Source of the DNA: Euborellia annulipes | Taxonomy: Eukaryota > Arthropoda > Insecta > Dermaptera > Anisolabididae | Assembly (NCBI GenBank): GCA_023213315.1 | Contig: JAKCPI010005699.1 | Coordinates: forward strand, 81,979-145,978 | Length of the DNA stretch: 64,000 nt | Direction: 5' to 3' | The notes under the pieces: model-generated | Databases searched by the model: none | The model's input: the letters and a program-made list of their open reading frames with translations, nothing else | Told to the model about the DNA's origin: nothing | Program-made: the position numbers and the translations under genes | Shown here: piece after piece, positions 1-11,568 of the stretch | How the letters are laid out: every line of letters starts with the position of its first letter | Numbering within the stretch: position 1 is the stretch's first letter

Positions 1-256
1 CTAGGAATCTTTTAATATTCACCAGGTAAAAGTAAGAGGATGTTAGATTATTTTTAATTAAAATATTATTTATATTTTATAGACCTAATTAAATAATTAA
101 CAATTATAATATAGAATACAATAAAATATGAAAATATAATCATTTGTAGGCAAACTTTTGATAGAGTTTGATTTTCTTAAAGATTGGAGGAAAGGGTGTT
201 AATGATTCAGCCTTGTAAGCTTTATATATTTACTATATTATTAGATTAATCATTAC

Positions 257-349
257 CTGAGAATAATTGAGTATTTGCGAAACAGATTCTGAGACATATA
301 GAATTCGTCCTCGATCACATCCCACTACAAAAAGAAAGCCTTCGGCTGC
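257..349 (-). CDS. cyc: cyc exon 5: start of PAS-A domain (partial gene)
   Basis: This exon encodes about 31 residues (model 234-264) beginning [20 protein letters not shown] and ending with ILNYSQ, the first beta strands of PAS-A in BMAL/CYC proteins. PAS-A mediates dimerisation with CLOCK. The donor after the final CAG codon is a good CAG|gtaatg. The acceptor region reads tttttctaggcag, giving two AGs four bases apart (exon starting at 349 or at 345). The first AG fits a GC donor in exon 4 and the second fits a GT donor. Both keep the frame and differ only in Ala versus Thr at one residue. Identity is certain from the motif; the exact left splice edge is not. Confidence 0.9.
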
Positions 350-741
350 CTAGAAAAATATCACTTAATTAGACAAATTACAAAATTAATTGAATAAAAA
401 ATTACAAATTTATTTATCTTTTGCAACATTTAAATATTATTAGAATTGTAAAATATTTTTTATATAATTGCAAAAGGATGGGTTAATCTCGTCATCCAAA
501 GAATCATCAATAAAATAAGCCTTTTGATCATTCATCAATATTATTAGCTAGTTATTCAAAAGATAATTATAATTTGAAGATATTTAACGTTTATCATAGG
601 TTATTTTAAATTAAATTCAAAATGTTCTTGATTCCAAAACTCGTTTTAATTTATCCTTGAAATCCCTTGTTTTATTTCTAAAGGTTTTCTAACCTAAGTA
701 ACAATAAGAATATTATTTATTTAAATTATAAAAATACTTGC

Positions 742-982
742 TTGTAAGATTAAGGTTTTCAATTCTTGATCGGAAAGGAATGCTGGCTTATAATGGCCTT
801 CAGTATAAGAATGAACAGCAGCGCCTCGTATTGTTTTCAAATGTTGAACAGCCATTCGCAAAACGGTGAGCTTATCTAATTTTCTAGACATGGCATGACA
901 CATGGGAACCATGGCGCTCAGCTCGGTGATGTAGGTATTCATCTTATCTCGACGCCTTTTCTCAATTTCGCTGTGATTTTGC
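742..982 (-). CDS. cyc: cyc exon 4: bHLH DNA-binding domain
   Basis: This exon encodes the complete bHLH. The basic region is [16 protein letters not shown], with His156, Glu160 and Arg164 (model numbering) in the E-box-reading spacing H-x3-E-x3-R. Helix 1, loop and helix 2 follow, with the family signature [20 protein letters not shown] linker then leads to [13 protein letters not shown] at the mouth of PAS-A. The Q-N-H-S-E-I-E basic region matches insect CYC more closely than vertebrate BMAL1 (A-H-S-Q-I-E). The acceptor is a clean tttttag|GC. The 3' boundary is ambiguous: CAA|gcaagt ends it at 742, whereas GCAA|gtattt ends it at 738. Function: nuclear transcriptional activator with CLOCK. 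No internal stop or frameshift. Confidence 0.95.
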
Positions 983-1296
983 CTAAAAATGGAAATAAAA
1001 GAAGATATAGATATATTAGTCAATGAATTTGAGTTTTGGCGAATCGGTGCGAGAAAGAAAATAGGCTGGAGGGTGCTGAGAGGGAGGCTCTTCCCCTTCC
1101 ATAATCTTAATTGATCTAAATCAGAGGTTCCCAACTCGTCCACTTTTCAAAATTCTTAAAGTGAGAAGAGAATCTGTTGGAACACGATTTCTTTTTTACT
1201 TTCTCTTACCCTATATATGAAATATATATTTAATCAATTTTATTTGAATATTCAATATTTTTATATTACGTTTGAAATTACGTTTTTTTTACTTAC

Positions 1297-1368
1297 TTTT
1301 TATTATCCTCACTAGTGCGAAATGACTTGGCATCGTCACCCAATTCATCATCAAGATCGCTCCCTTTA
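1297..1368 (-). CDS. cyc: cyc exon 3: acidic linker before bHLH
   Basis: A 72-nt exon with a strong acceptor (tttgtttcag|T) and a perfect donor (AAAAA|gtaagt). It encodes about 24 residues rich in Asp, Glu and Ser, containing GSDLDDELGDDAKSF and ending SEDNKK just before QNHSEIE. Acidic and serine-rich linkers directly ahead of the bHLH are usual in CYC/BMAL, and Drosophila CYC also has a D/E-N-R-K-Q lead into the basic region. Phase: begins with base 3 of a codon and ends with base 2. It is separated from exon 4 by an ordinary 314-nt intron. There is no domain of its own; assignment rests on phase, splice sites and position. Confidence 0.85.
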
Positions 1369-2199
1369 CTGAAACAAAAAATCATTTTATAGGTAAGTTT
1401 AAATATTTAATTTTTATCTCTAACCACCACCACAGCTACTAGATAAATTCCTAAAGTTATCAATATTTCATTTTTTTTTTCAGAGGTTAAAATTTTTTTT
1501 CAATTTTATACAATAATATTATGGTATTGTAATGATTCAACCTTAATAAGGCTATAAGATTCGCTATCCACTTTTAAATAAATTATTCGAATACAAATAT
1601 ATATTCCTCTTTAAAAAAAATCTCAGAGTAGCAGTCAAGCTTCTCCTCTCACTTGTTTTAGTATCAAGATGATAAATAAATCTATACTGTTTTTTCATTA
1701 TTCAAATTAAAGGAGTTTAATAGATATTTTAATATTTGATTAAAAATATAGATATAATTAGATATAATAGTAACCTTACCTAAAACAAAACAAGATGATT
1801 ATATAAATGAAATTTAAGTATTATAGTTAACCTCTATTACACGTACTCAACTCGCTAGAACAACAATGGGCAGTGGTTTCGCAAATGACCGCTAGATGAT
1901 GTTAGTCTTCATATAATCTATTGATAGACTTCAAATATGAATACGTATAAACATATGGAGGGCTGAGAAACATTTTGGTGTACATGGGCGCCGACTTTTA
2001 AAAATTATTAGGGGGGCCTAAATATGGTTGACACAGGGGGTACGTATTATGTGTTTTAAGATTTTGCCCTGATTGACCTTTTACCGAGAGTGAAGCGTTT
2101 TTTCTGAGGGCTGGGCCCTCAGCCCTTCACAAAGCAAATAAAATTTAATTAGCGATGCCAAACCTCGGGTGGATGACCCCGAGGAATCATTGTATTGAA

Positions 2200-2699
2200 C
2201 AGTGCCGGATTAAGCAAGATGGAGACCCTTAGGCAGTCGATATCTCGGGGCCCTGTAGCTAATAATTTTACCAATATGATTTTATTACACAACAGTTTTA
2301 GAGCCCAGGACCCCTCGAAATCTTCCAAATGTCCCCACCGGGCTCGTGGAAAAATCGAAATTTACATTTTAAAAATTTTGCCGAGTAAAAATGATTTTTT
2401 TTTCTTTTCTCTCTTTCACACTCGCACTCACACACACATTCACACAGTCTTTTTGGCAACTTAGGCCATTTAAGACTTTTACGATAACCGTTGTATAAAT
2501 AATTATATTTATTGGGGGTTCAGGCATTCTTATTTAAGCCATTTGGTATCCAATTGGCTTAAATAAAATCATCGGACTGCCTAGGCAGTCAGTCAGATGC
2601 CGAGTTAAAAAAAAAACACATGTTGAAGGACCCCTAAAAAGCGTGGGGCCCATAGGCAATCGCCTACTCCGCCTCCGCCTAATGGGTAAACCGGCACTG
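2200..2699. mobile_element. hAT-type MITE (CAGTGCCGGATTA), carrying a SINE
   Basis: Ends are CAGTGCCGGATTA and its complement (AAACCGGCACTG). Flanking 8-mers GTATTGAA (2192-2199) and GTGTTGAA (2700-2707) form an 8-bp target duplication with one mismatch, as for hAT transposons. A second copy without the SINE is at 51390-51619. No transposase. Confidence 0.75.
2391..2598 (-). mobile_element. SINE family A copy inside the 2200-2699 MITE
   Basis: Minus-strand SINE: T-run, CA-rich tail, the shared 3' hairpin, then the body to the point where the tRNA-like head is cut off. Flanked by GCCGAGTAAAA (2380-2390) and GCCGAGTTAAAA (2599-2610), a target duplication with one extra base. Confidence 0.75.
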
Positions 2700-2731
2700 G
2701 TGTTGAACGTCCCCTGGTAGTCATCGGTATA

Positions 2732-2945
2732 ATTTTTTTTTTTTTTTTTTTAGAATAAAAAAATACTCCCACTTTTTTCTCACTCACACTCACACACATT
2801 CTCACAGTTTTCGGCAACTCAGGCCATATAAGACTTTATACGATAACCATTGTTATTTATAATATCTATTGGGGATTCAAGCATTTCTATTTAAGCCATT
2901 TGGTATTCAAATGTCTTAAATAAAATCATCGAACTGCCTGGGGTT
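2732..2945 (-). mobile_element. SINE family A copy, 5' truncated
   Basis: Minus-strand copy, poly-T first, then CACTCACACTCACACACA, the GCC...GGC hairpin and the body ending at TCGAACTGCCTGGGG, so the tRNA-derived head is missing. Confidence 0.75.
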
Positions 2946-3938
2946 GACAGGGACAGTTAACTTTTTGTAGCCGCCTCATATTTTGATATTCACACACACA
3001 CTTGTCAGATTATGAAAATTTGTCCGAAAAACTACAAATACTACTACCAAATTTTTGTCTCTAAACAGTTTCTTCGATAGCCGATCTTGTTTCTTTTCTC
3101 TCTTTTAAATTATGCCCGAAATGAAAAGAGCGATATAGTATTTTTTTTGTTGATGATTGATAGTCAATTTAATTCATTGTAATAAATTTCCCAAGCTTGG
3201 AAAGCTCGGAAAGCGAGCCGGGGACCCAACAATGAAAAACTAAAGTCCTCTCTATGAGCCGCGGGTCACGGGCATATAATAATTTGAGAGATAGAAAAGA
3301 AAAGGGAAAAAGAAAGTTCCTCTTTTTACGGAATTTAAAAGAGACTGTCAGATTCAACCTTGAAATGTCACTAGGAACTCATTTTTCTTCCTTCAGAGAT
3401 TCCTATTCAATAATTTAATGAACCATAAAAATAAATTTAATTGAATTAATGTCTTGTACTTATTCGGTTAATATTCAAAATTTAATATAAAAAAAAGAAA
3501 CATTTGTACTAATTTATTAATCTGAAATTTTATAAAAAATGAATATTTTAATATAAATTTGTTAATTAAAATATATAATATGGCCCACTTTCGACTTAAC
3601 GATTTTGTAGATGAAGTTCATGGACATTGTAAAGTATTTTAATGCTAATATAAATGATTGTCTTTTTAATATTACTTCATTTGCTTTCACTTAATTATAT
3701 AATAAGAAAAACAGTAACGGATTGGAAATAAAGGACCTTGTTTGTTTAAATAAAAAAAAATTATTTATTTATGATTAGGTGAGTAATGATTAAATGCAAA
3801 TAAATAATAAAATTTTTTTTGAAATACTTTGATTAAATTAATTATGAGATCTACTATTATCCCTAGTCACAGGCGATTCAGGTCCTTATTTTTTATCGGC
3901 CCCAACCTTCAAAAGTATTTAGTATGGTAATTTAATTG

Positions 3939-4397
3939 CAGGGGCGTGTATAGAAATTTTTTCGGGGGGGGGGGGGGCTGAACTCAAAAAAATTTCAGCG
4001 GAAAATTTTTTTTTTAAGAAATTAAATTTTTTTTCACACGAAATTTTTTGCGGAACATTTTTTCTTTTGCGGAATCAAAGTTTTCCACCCTGCGGAAAAA
4101 TTTGTTGCGCTGATGTCTGTATATTCCTATATATGTACCATCAAGAGAAAATATATTGGACAACCCCCTCACTTCTACCTGAATTTAGAGCCTTTTGAGG
4201 TATGTATACGGCCCCCTGTATACATACCTCAAAAGGCTCTAAATTCAGGTATGTATACGGCCCTGTATACATACCTCAAAAAGCTCTAAATTCAGGTAGA
4301 CGTGAGGGGGTTGTTCAAAATCTTTTCTCTTTATGGTATATGTGTTTGGGAAATTTCGGGGGGGGGGGGCCCTCGGCCGCCCTTATATACGCCCCTG
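3939..4397. mobile_element. hAT-like MITE with long internal palindrome
   Basis: Ends CAGGGGCGTGTATA and TATATACGCCCCTG are inverted repeats. Flanks TTTAATTG and TTTAAAAA are a diverged possible 8-bp duplication. The centre (about 4180-4300) is a near-perfect palindrome built from alternating copies of GAGGTATGTATACGG and its complement with GAGCCTTTTGAGG. A related copy lies at 59917-60294. Confidence 0.65.
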
Positions 4398-5784
4398 TTT
4401 AAAAATATGAATTTCTAAACTAAAGATTTTTTCCTTAATGTAATTTTCTATACTATCATTGAGCAACACGAAATATTACTCTGATTTTCCCAGATGTGGA
4501 AGGGCATGCTCCCCCCCCCCTCCCCCGGGTGAATTTGGATATTTTTATCGTTCGCTATTATTTTATTTTTCTATATAACATCTCAATAGTTTGAAGCATG
4601 GAATAGAGGCTTATTATTATAGACTATTTATAGTAATTCTCTAGAGATTCTTCGTCCTCATTCAATTCAATTTAATCATTATATCGGTTTTCGAAAAAAA
4701 AAGAAAATTGTCCAGTTATATAATATATATTATGGTAAGTTATTAGATATTTCAAAAAAAATAAATCATAATTTATATTCCAAAACATTAATTAATTAAA
4801 TGGATAAAAAATAAACGTTCAAGGATTAGGAATATAAAATTTCTTAGTAATAATTCTTTGTAATAATAAATAATAATAATAAAATTTAGCATTCGTATTG
4901 GATTACTTTTAATTTATAATGAATGTCAAGTTGTTTTTATTTTATTAGATTAATGAAGAATGCAAAAGAGCATTGAAGTCTCCAGATAAATAAATTTTAT
5001 TAAAAAAATATATGCCCAAGATGCCCTTGAATTGTAAACCTTGTTTGAATCTATTTACTGTCGACCTGTTTATAGGACAATTTGCTATAAATTTGATTTG
5101 ATTTAGGGCAGGTGATGTTAATAGGGTGGGAGAGAGAGGAGGGCCGCCCGCCTTCGACTCCGGATGCGAGTGAAGCCTTTGCAACAAATCGCTTGTTGAA
5201 ACCTTGTCTCGCCAAACTCCTTGATCTTTAAACGCACTTGGTTAATTTACTTTCACTTTGAAGTTAGCGCGAGAAACTGAAGCTCCACAAATGTTTATCC
5301 TAACTTAATTAGGATGGTTCGAAGAAAAACCAATAATTTATGTGTTTGCTTTATAAGATATGAAAAATACAAACAAGGCTATGGGCGGTTGGGCATTTAA
5401 AACCACTTATCGACGCATTAAATAAGAATTTTTGCAACAAGTCGAATATGGAAAATTTTATACAAGGTTAATAAAAAACTTTGACCAGTTTCATAAATTA
5501 ATTTCAGTAAATTTTTTTTTGATTTCGATAATATGATGCCATCTTTATTGAAACTGGCTAGCAAGAGAATTAATTACCATAAATTATAATAACTATTTGA
5601 AGAGCTTAGTGGAATATAGTCATAAGCCACCATTTTTGTCATTTTTTTAGATATTCATGCCATTACATTCTTTAAATATCCCTCTTTAATACCACACAAA
5701 GAAGTTTCTTGAATTTACAATTTGGTGGCATATAATAATAAGTGGAAGTTCTTTACTAGGTCAGATAGTGATGATTTGAGAAGT

Positions 5785-6017
5785 AAGATAGTCATAAGCC
5801 ACAGCAAAATGGCGTCGAAATCTGTGAGTTAATAAAATTTCATTCGTGTTCAAACGGCTTTTACGAATAAAGGAGCTGAAAATTAAGTCTAGCTTTTTAA
5901 ACTGATGGTTATGATTCTTGGCACCCAACAACCCCCAGTTCCAGCTCTAATTACAACATAAGAGTATAGACATATTTTATTATGCATAACCTCTCTTTTG
6001 TGGCTTGTGACTATCTT
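5785..6017. mobile_element. short TIR element (AAGATAGTCATAAGCCACA)
   Basis: About 19-bp terminal inverted repeats, AAGATAGTCAYAAGCCACA, one mismatch, flanked by TA on the left and TTTCA on the right. A third partial end copy sits at 5618-5632. No coding capacity; probably a MITE of the TA-target type. Confidence 0.5.
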
Positions 6018-6280
6018 TCACTCATTCTGCTTACTTTATAAATTACTCGTAAAAATGCATTAACAGATAAAATTTGATAACCATAGAATAATTAATCAAA
6101 AAAACTATTAATATTAACAATATTTGGAGAGAATGTCATTTGAAAGCAATTAAAAGTTAAATATCTATTGGTGTGGAGGAATTTCTTTAAGTTTACTTAA
6201 ATCAAATGTACCTGGTATGTATTCTTTCTCGAATACTGTATTTTCTTTAAATAAGTGTATTCAGTCTTAAATATTGTATA

Positions 6281-6526
6281 CTCCTATACCAAACGTCGCG
6301 GGTTCGGACCCAGGCAGTCTGATGATTTTATTTAAGCCATTTGGATACCAGATGGCTTAAATAGAAATGCCTGAACCCCAAATTGATAGGCCCCCTATAT
6401 TAATTACAACGGTTATCGTCAAAGTCTTAAATGGCCAAAGTTGCCGAAAAGACTGTGTGAATGTGTGTGTGAGTGTGAGTGTGAATGAGAAAAAAGTGTG
6501 AATGTTTTTAAAAAAAAAAAGAAAAA
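6281..6526 (+). mobile_element. SINE family A copy with 12-bp target duplication
   Basis: Begins within the tRNA-like head, shows the box B GGGTTCGGACC, the palindrome GCCATTTGG..CCAAATGGC, the 3' hairpin, a TG-rich tail and an A-rich end. Flanked by perfect AAATATTGTATA (6269-6280 and 6527-6538), the mark of target-primed integration. Confidence 0.85.
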
Positions 6527-6630
6527 AAATATTGTATATTACAAGAATACGAAATGATGATGGAATGATGAAAAAAACAAGACGAATGCAGCCTAATATT
6601 CTTTTATTTTGAATCTCGCCCCTCACGGCT

Positions 6631-6663
6631 GACGTTTCGGTCCGAGGTCTAGGCCATCTTCAG
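6631..6663 (-). ncRNA. hammerhead-like motif copy 1
   Basis: Minus strand reads CTGAAGATGGCC, a short loop, then GGACCGAAACGTC. The CTGANGA and GAAA blocks correspond to the two conserved halves of a hammerhead core, and the intervening bases can pair. An extra T follows the first block, so activity is uncertain. It faces copy 2 (7172-7203) in inverted orientation. Confidence 0.4.
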
Positions 6664-7060
6664 AGCCGGCTGGCAATAATCAAAATGTGTGGAAACTTGC
6701 AACAACAGCGACTCCATCATCATTAAGCCTACAGCCACAGATCTTTTTCGATTGAAGAATACGAAAGAGAAAATATCAATTTTAATATTATGGACCTATT
6801 CATACTCTAATATTGTGTTTTTCTTGATAAATAAAACTGTATTTACCCTCGAATTTTTACGTGAGAACGTCTTACAATGTAGGTAGAGGGAGGAATGTAA
6901 GAAAAATTTGGATAAAAGCGTATGAAAAATTGCTCGTTATCCTTCAATGAAGGGACTCTTCCTTGACCTATCAGGTTCAAATTGATTTATTTTTCTCCTA
7001 TAAAGGAGCCATAAATTTGAGCTTGTTATTAATAAGTATATTAATATAATAATATAATAT

Positions 7061-7063
<3 letters not shown>

Positions 7064-7098
<35 letters not shown>
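7064..7098. repeat. (AT)n microsatellite
   Basis: An almost uninterrupted TA dinucleotide run inside AT-rich DNA. Confidence 0.9.
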
Positions 7099-7101
<3 letters not shown>

Positions 7102-7171
7102 ATATTAATATATATAATAATAATAATTAATATATATTAATTTGTATGCCTATATTGACAACCCGCAAGCT

Positions 7172-7203
7172 CTGAGGATGGTCTTGACCAAGACTGAAAC
7201 GTC
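7172..7203 (+). ncRNA. hammerhead-like motif copy 2
   Basis: CTGAGGATG, the perfect hairpin GTCTT-GACC-AAGAC, then TGAAACGTC. It is followed 12 nt later by AATAAATGAAATAA and a CTGCTCTTCTTTTATT block that recurs after other copies of the motif. Confidence 0.45.
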
Positions 7204-7620
7204 AGCCTAGTGGGTCAATAAATGAAATAATTTTAGCTGCTCTTCTTTTATTACCTATCTTGTTATTAATATTTTATAATTAAATATCCAATTTCATTTA
7301 AATAATTCAATTAAGAAAGGTAAGTTTTTTGTCTCCGTGACATTCCTTAAACGAATGGAATACAAATATGTGTATGGCATCAGTTCAATCAAACAGGAAC
7401 AAAAATCTTTTTTGTATACCAGTACATGTCCTTCTTTATTTGTTTATGATTAATCTTTATAAATATATACAAAAGTTTTTTTTATTTCATTGAAAGTTGT
7501 TCGCCCGCTTCTGTTCCAATTCTTCCTTTCACCTTAGCGATAGATCATTAGCATCTAATTGACAACATACAACTTGATTTTGCGTAGGGGGAATCACAAT
7601 CAGAATATTAAATTATAGAC

Positions 7621-8066
7621 CAGGGATGGCGAACCTTTTTGAGACGTGGGTCAAATTTTGTTCATATTTTTTCTAGAACTAGCTCATGGGTCACTAATGC
7701 TTATTTGCATTTGTTAAGTATAAAATTTTTGAATTGAATATTTTTAAAACTAAACATCTTTAAAATTCAATTGGCCATTTGGATACCAAATGCCTGGACT
7801 ATATATATTCATAATAACGGTTATCGTATAAAGTCTTATATGGCCTAAGATGCCGAAAAGACTGTGTATGTGTGTGTGAATGTGAGTGTGAATGGGAAAA
7901 AAGTGTGAGTGTTAAAAAAAAAATTCAATTGCTTAACGAGTAAAAATGGGGCTGGTTTGACAATTTAAAAATTTTTAGTGGGCTTAAAATCAGGGGAGTA
8001 GCAATCGTAGGTCAGTTAAAAAGCTTGCGTGGGTCTCACCCACGACTCATAGGTTCGCCATCAATG
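7621..8066. mobile_element. hAT-type MITE (CAGGGATGGCGAACC)
   Basis: Ends CAGGGATGGCGAACCTTTTT and AGGTTCGCCATCAATG are inverted repeats of the widespread hAT 'GGCGAACC' type. Flanks TTATAGAC and TTACGGAC agree at 6 of 8 bases. Interrupted by a SINE at 7774-7920. Confidence 0.7.
7774..7920 (+). mobile_element. 5'-truncated SINE family A in a hAT MITE
   Basis: Contains only the 3' part of SINE A, starting at GCCATTTGGATACC, then the hairpin, TG-rich tail and A-run. Perfect 11-bp duplication AAATTCAATTG (7763-7773 and 7921-7931). 5' truncation with a duplication indicates LINE-driven integration. Confidence 0.85.
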
Positions 8067-8332
8067 TTACGGACTATGTTAAATTTTTTTTTTTTTTAAC
8101 TTCCGGATATGCTATTTTTATTAATTTGTTCTGGTAATGTAGTGCGCCCTTAGAACGAAGGAATAAACAGTAAACCAACAGTAAATGACCTTTGAATCTT
8201 GGCTTTTTGAGTATTTATAAAATCTAAGTCAAAATACAACCTTTTAAAGGGTTAATCATTATATTTTCTATTTTACTTATTATATTATTTTTTTAAGGGC
8301 CGGTTGATTCACATCTAATTAACTGGCCACAG

Positions 8333-8724
8333 GCCCTCGGGCCTTGGTGTAGTAGGTAGAGTGCTGGCCTTATATACAAAGGGTCGCGGGTTCGCATCCC
8401 GTCTCACGCGACAATTTATTTCAATTGGATTGGCTACCTAAGTGAAATAAATAGAGACCGGGTCTATCTAAATGGCCTTCGCTGCCGAAAAAGACCTTAA
8501 ATGGGGGCGGGGGGGTTGGTTTTTGTTGGGTGGTGTTGGGGTTTTTTTGTTTTCCTCTGTGGTGTGGTCTGGTTTCTCGTGGTTTTTTGGTCTTTTGTTT
8601 TTGTTTTCGTTGGGTTTGGTGGGTGGGTCTGGGTGGGGTCGGGGGTTTTTCTTTCTTCTTTTGTGCTTGGTTGGGGCGGTTGGTGTTTTCTCTCTATATA
8701 TATTTATATAAAAAAAAAAAAAAA
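8333..8724 (+). mobile_element. SINE family B, complete, with an A-free insert
   Basis: tRNA-like head GCCCTCGGGCCTTGGTGTAG (box A) and GGGTTCGCATCCCG (box B), body with AATTTATTTCAATTGGATTG, 3' hairpin GGTCTATCTAAATGGC...GCCGAAAAAGACC, and a final A-run. Perfect 12-bp target duplication AACTGGCCACAG (8321-8332, 8725-8736). Between hairpin and A-tail lies an almost A-free G/T-rich tract (about 8503-8690), absent from the other B copies here. Confidence 0.85.
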
Positions 8725-8948
8725 AACTGGCCACAGCTCAGCTAAGCTAATTGACTAGGACTTTCGAGTCTTTTCATAGTCCAGAGATAGCTAAGCTAAA
8801 AAAAGTTAGGTATAAAATCATTTGTACCAGATTTTATTTTACCTCTTCAGGTTCTAGCTCCCAGGTGGGAACTTAATTGTGGCGGTCACTGTACGATTAA
8901 GTGAAATAAAGGCAAAGTTGGGTAATTTGCGTATACGATACGTTTGAG

Positions 8949-9301
8949 AGGGTGGACGTAATGGATTTTCATTACGACCTCGATAATGAAAAAAACGGTT
9001 TTTCGAAAGTCGGTAAAAATTTTTCAACATTTTTTTCCCCGCGGAACAAAATTTCCGGCGGAAAATATTTTACCTTTTTAGAGAGAATTTTTTTAGAGAG
9101 AATTTTTGCCGAAACATTTTTTTTCCCACGGAACCAAAATTTTTTATATTTTACCTTTTTTAGAGACGAATTTTTTGCGCCGCGAACATTTTTTCGCCGA
9201 ACCAAAATTTTTTACGCCCGAAAAATAGGTTTACCGATTTCGAAAAAAATTTATCGAATAGAGGTCGGTTTCGGAAAAAATTGGTTAGGAAAGATCACCC
9301 T
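8949..9301. mobile_element. decayed hAT-like element, relative of 33125-33690
   Basis: Flanked by ACGTTTGAG on both sides (8940-8948 and 9302-9310). Internally it has the same GGTCGTAATGAAAATCC, CGAAAGTCGGTAAAA and TTTTCCGCGGAACC-type sequence as the element at 33125-33690, in opposite orientation. The open frame across it is low-complexity Phe/Lys-rich and not a real gene. Confidence 0.6.
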
Positions 9302-10568
9302 ACGTTTGAGGTAAAAACCGGAGAATGAATTTTTTTTAAGGAAACAGGAGGTTTTTATGAATAACGATTACATCTTTATAAAATGTAATTTATGAGACTA
9401 ATTTAATTACATAGAGAAAGTATTACTCATATCTGTCAATGAAATATTTAAATAAATTAACTATGTTACGTAATAAATCGAAAGACATAACTGTTTATGG
9501 CTTTTGGTTTGTTATAATTCCTGTTATTAGATTCGATCTGCTTGTTTGTCGAGTGATAGACAAAGCCACCAACATGAGCCCGGAATGTATAACTGTATAT
9601 AAGGTAATTATGTTTAATAATTGATTGATTGAGAGAAAAAAAAATTAATATAATAACCTTATAATTAACCGTGACTTTGGAATATAAATATGTCTAAATT
9701 TTATTAATTTTAATAAAGGGCTAAAAATATACTTGTTTAAAAATCAAAAATTCATGAGTTATTATATATTTTAAATCGAGGTCTTAATTAAAAATAAAAT
9801 ATGTGTAATTTTCCTTTAATAGAATGCATATTTTATAATTACCTATTACGAGTATCAATAACAAATAGATTAATTTAAAATATTTTTGATTGATACATAA
9901 ATCATACCAAAATTATATTTTGATTAATAAGATTGAAAAAGGTGAATGAATATTTGTAAAATAGAGGAAAAAGTGGAAATATGGACTAAACCATGCTGAA
10001 GGAAACCACATCCCCCATAGCTGCATTTAGTGGTGAAATTTTATTGAAATATGCATAATTAGCGATGGAGATTATTTTGAATAAAATATTTTTTATCATT
10101 TTCGAACAAGAGAAGTGTAATTTTTACAAAAGATTTCCTGTTTCATCTACACCTGGTATACTGTCGAGTAGGTTTTTGTTATTTTCAATTTATTCCCGAG
10201 ATGGTGATGGATGGTAATATGGAACCCTCAAAAATGCTTGTTCTATGGACTCGCAGTCAATGGTATATTTTTTTGGCTTTCAAAATTTTTCATTTAAAAA
10301 ATATTTGTATGTTTTAACTTTTATTAAGGATAAAATGGTACGCGAAGCACTAGTGTTGGCGCCCAAGCACACTCTGTCCCTATAAAGAGGGCAGCCGATA
10401 AAGCAGGTTAGAATTTTTAGAAATTTTTTCCTCTAAGCAAAACTCTGACACTTCAAGCTCATATCTTTTTTTTTTAAACACTTGTAAAAGATATTTTCAA
10501 TTTGAAGCGTATGGCCAAAAAAAAAATGTCTTAAATTAAAATCCTAAAAATTAGTAAATATTTTTATA

Positions 10569-10822
10569 GCCCTCGGGCTTGGTGAAGTTGGTAGCGTGCC
10601 TGCCTTGTATACCAAAGGTCGCAGGTTCGGATCCCAGGCAGTCCGATTATTTTATTTAAGCCATTTGGTATCCAAATGGCTTAAATAAAAATGCCTGAAC
10701 CCCTAATAGATATATTTACAAATAACGGGTATCGTAAAAAGTCTTATATGGCCTAATGCCGAAAAGACTGTGTGTATGTGTGTGTAAGTGTGAATGGGAA
10801 AATGTGTGTTTAAAAAAAAAAA
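10569..10822 (+). mobile_element. SINE family A, near full length
   Basis: Head GCCCTCGGGCTTGGTGAAGT (box A region), box B GGTTCGGATCC, palindrome GCCATTTGG/CCAAATGGC, 3' hairpin GTCTTATATGGC...GCCGAAAAGAC, TG-rich tail and A-run. No clear target duplication. Confidence 0.85.
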
Positions 10823-11568
10823 TCCTATAAGGTGTAAAGAATATAATTATTTTAAATAAGTATCTAAATGGAGTAAAAATTTAACTTCTGAAATTTAAAC
10901 TATTAGTTTTTTATTTTGGAGAGGGGCTTGGAACAGGCAAATCTTTCAGTGGCCTGCTCTTAGATATTTACCATTAGATAGATATCAACAGATAATGACC
11001 TTAGGCGGTAGAATTTATTAATATAAAAAAGCTGACTAACAAATAAAAAAAAAAAAAAGTAAGTAGGCCTACGTAGCTAATTTATAAAAAAAATGATTTT
11101 TTTTTAATTATCGGTCAATAGCCAACAGTAATTTAGAAAAGCGAGTTCGACGGGGGCTACAACCTAACGTAGTTTAAGTGTGTTTTTATGAATGAAGGAA
11201 TAAAAAAAACACCTTTTAAAATTTCAAAATATATTGCGTTTAAATGAAGTGAACTGTTAAAAAAATTTTAGAATGAATTTTAGATGAAATAATATTTTCA
11301 ATAATTAAATAAATTAACAAAACCGACAATGAGAGCGGAGAGGTGTAGATGGAAATATTTTCAGAATCTATTTCTCAATTTTAAAATAATTAAAATAAAT
11401 TTCATCCCTAATACACTTGAATGAAGTTATCCATTCAAATAATAAAAAAAATCCCCTTTCTTTAGAAGAAAGAAAAATGAGTATTCAGAAGGGAAAAATA
11501 ATAATAATAAAAAAGAAATAATTACTGCGATAGCGGGCCGCAGCTGGGGGTTGTTGGGTGTCACGCAC

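Larger units (their letters stand above)
1369..11568 (-). other. cyc intron 2 (about 10.2 kb), repeat-filled
   Basis: AT-rich intron containing hAT-type MITEs (2200-2699, 3939-4397, 7621-8066, 8949-9301), SINE copies (2391-2598, 2732-2945, 6281-6526, 7774-7920, 8333-8724, 10569-10822), a TIR element (5785-6017), two hammerhead-like motifs and an (AT)n run at 7064-7098. Stretches 1380-2190, 4410-5780, 9320-10560 and 10830-11420 are unremarkable AT-rich DNA. Confidence 0.75.

Noticed and set aside
4202..4402. Short frame with repeated YTAPCIHT-like units
   Set aside because: Comes from the palindromic core of a MITE.
8333..8410. Possible tRNA gene (boxes A and B present)
   Set aside because: It is the head of a SINE with target duplications and A-tail; no acceptor-stem pairing with the 3' side.
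8468..8758. Several overlapping open frames on both strands
   Set aside because: They come from the A-free G/T tract inside a SINE; composition is Gly/Phe/Val or Lys/Pro only and the same DNA is open on both strands.
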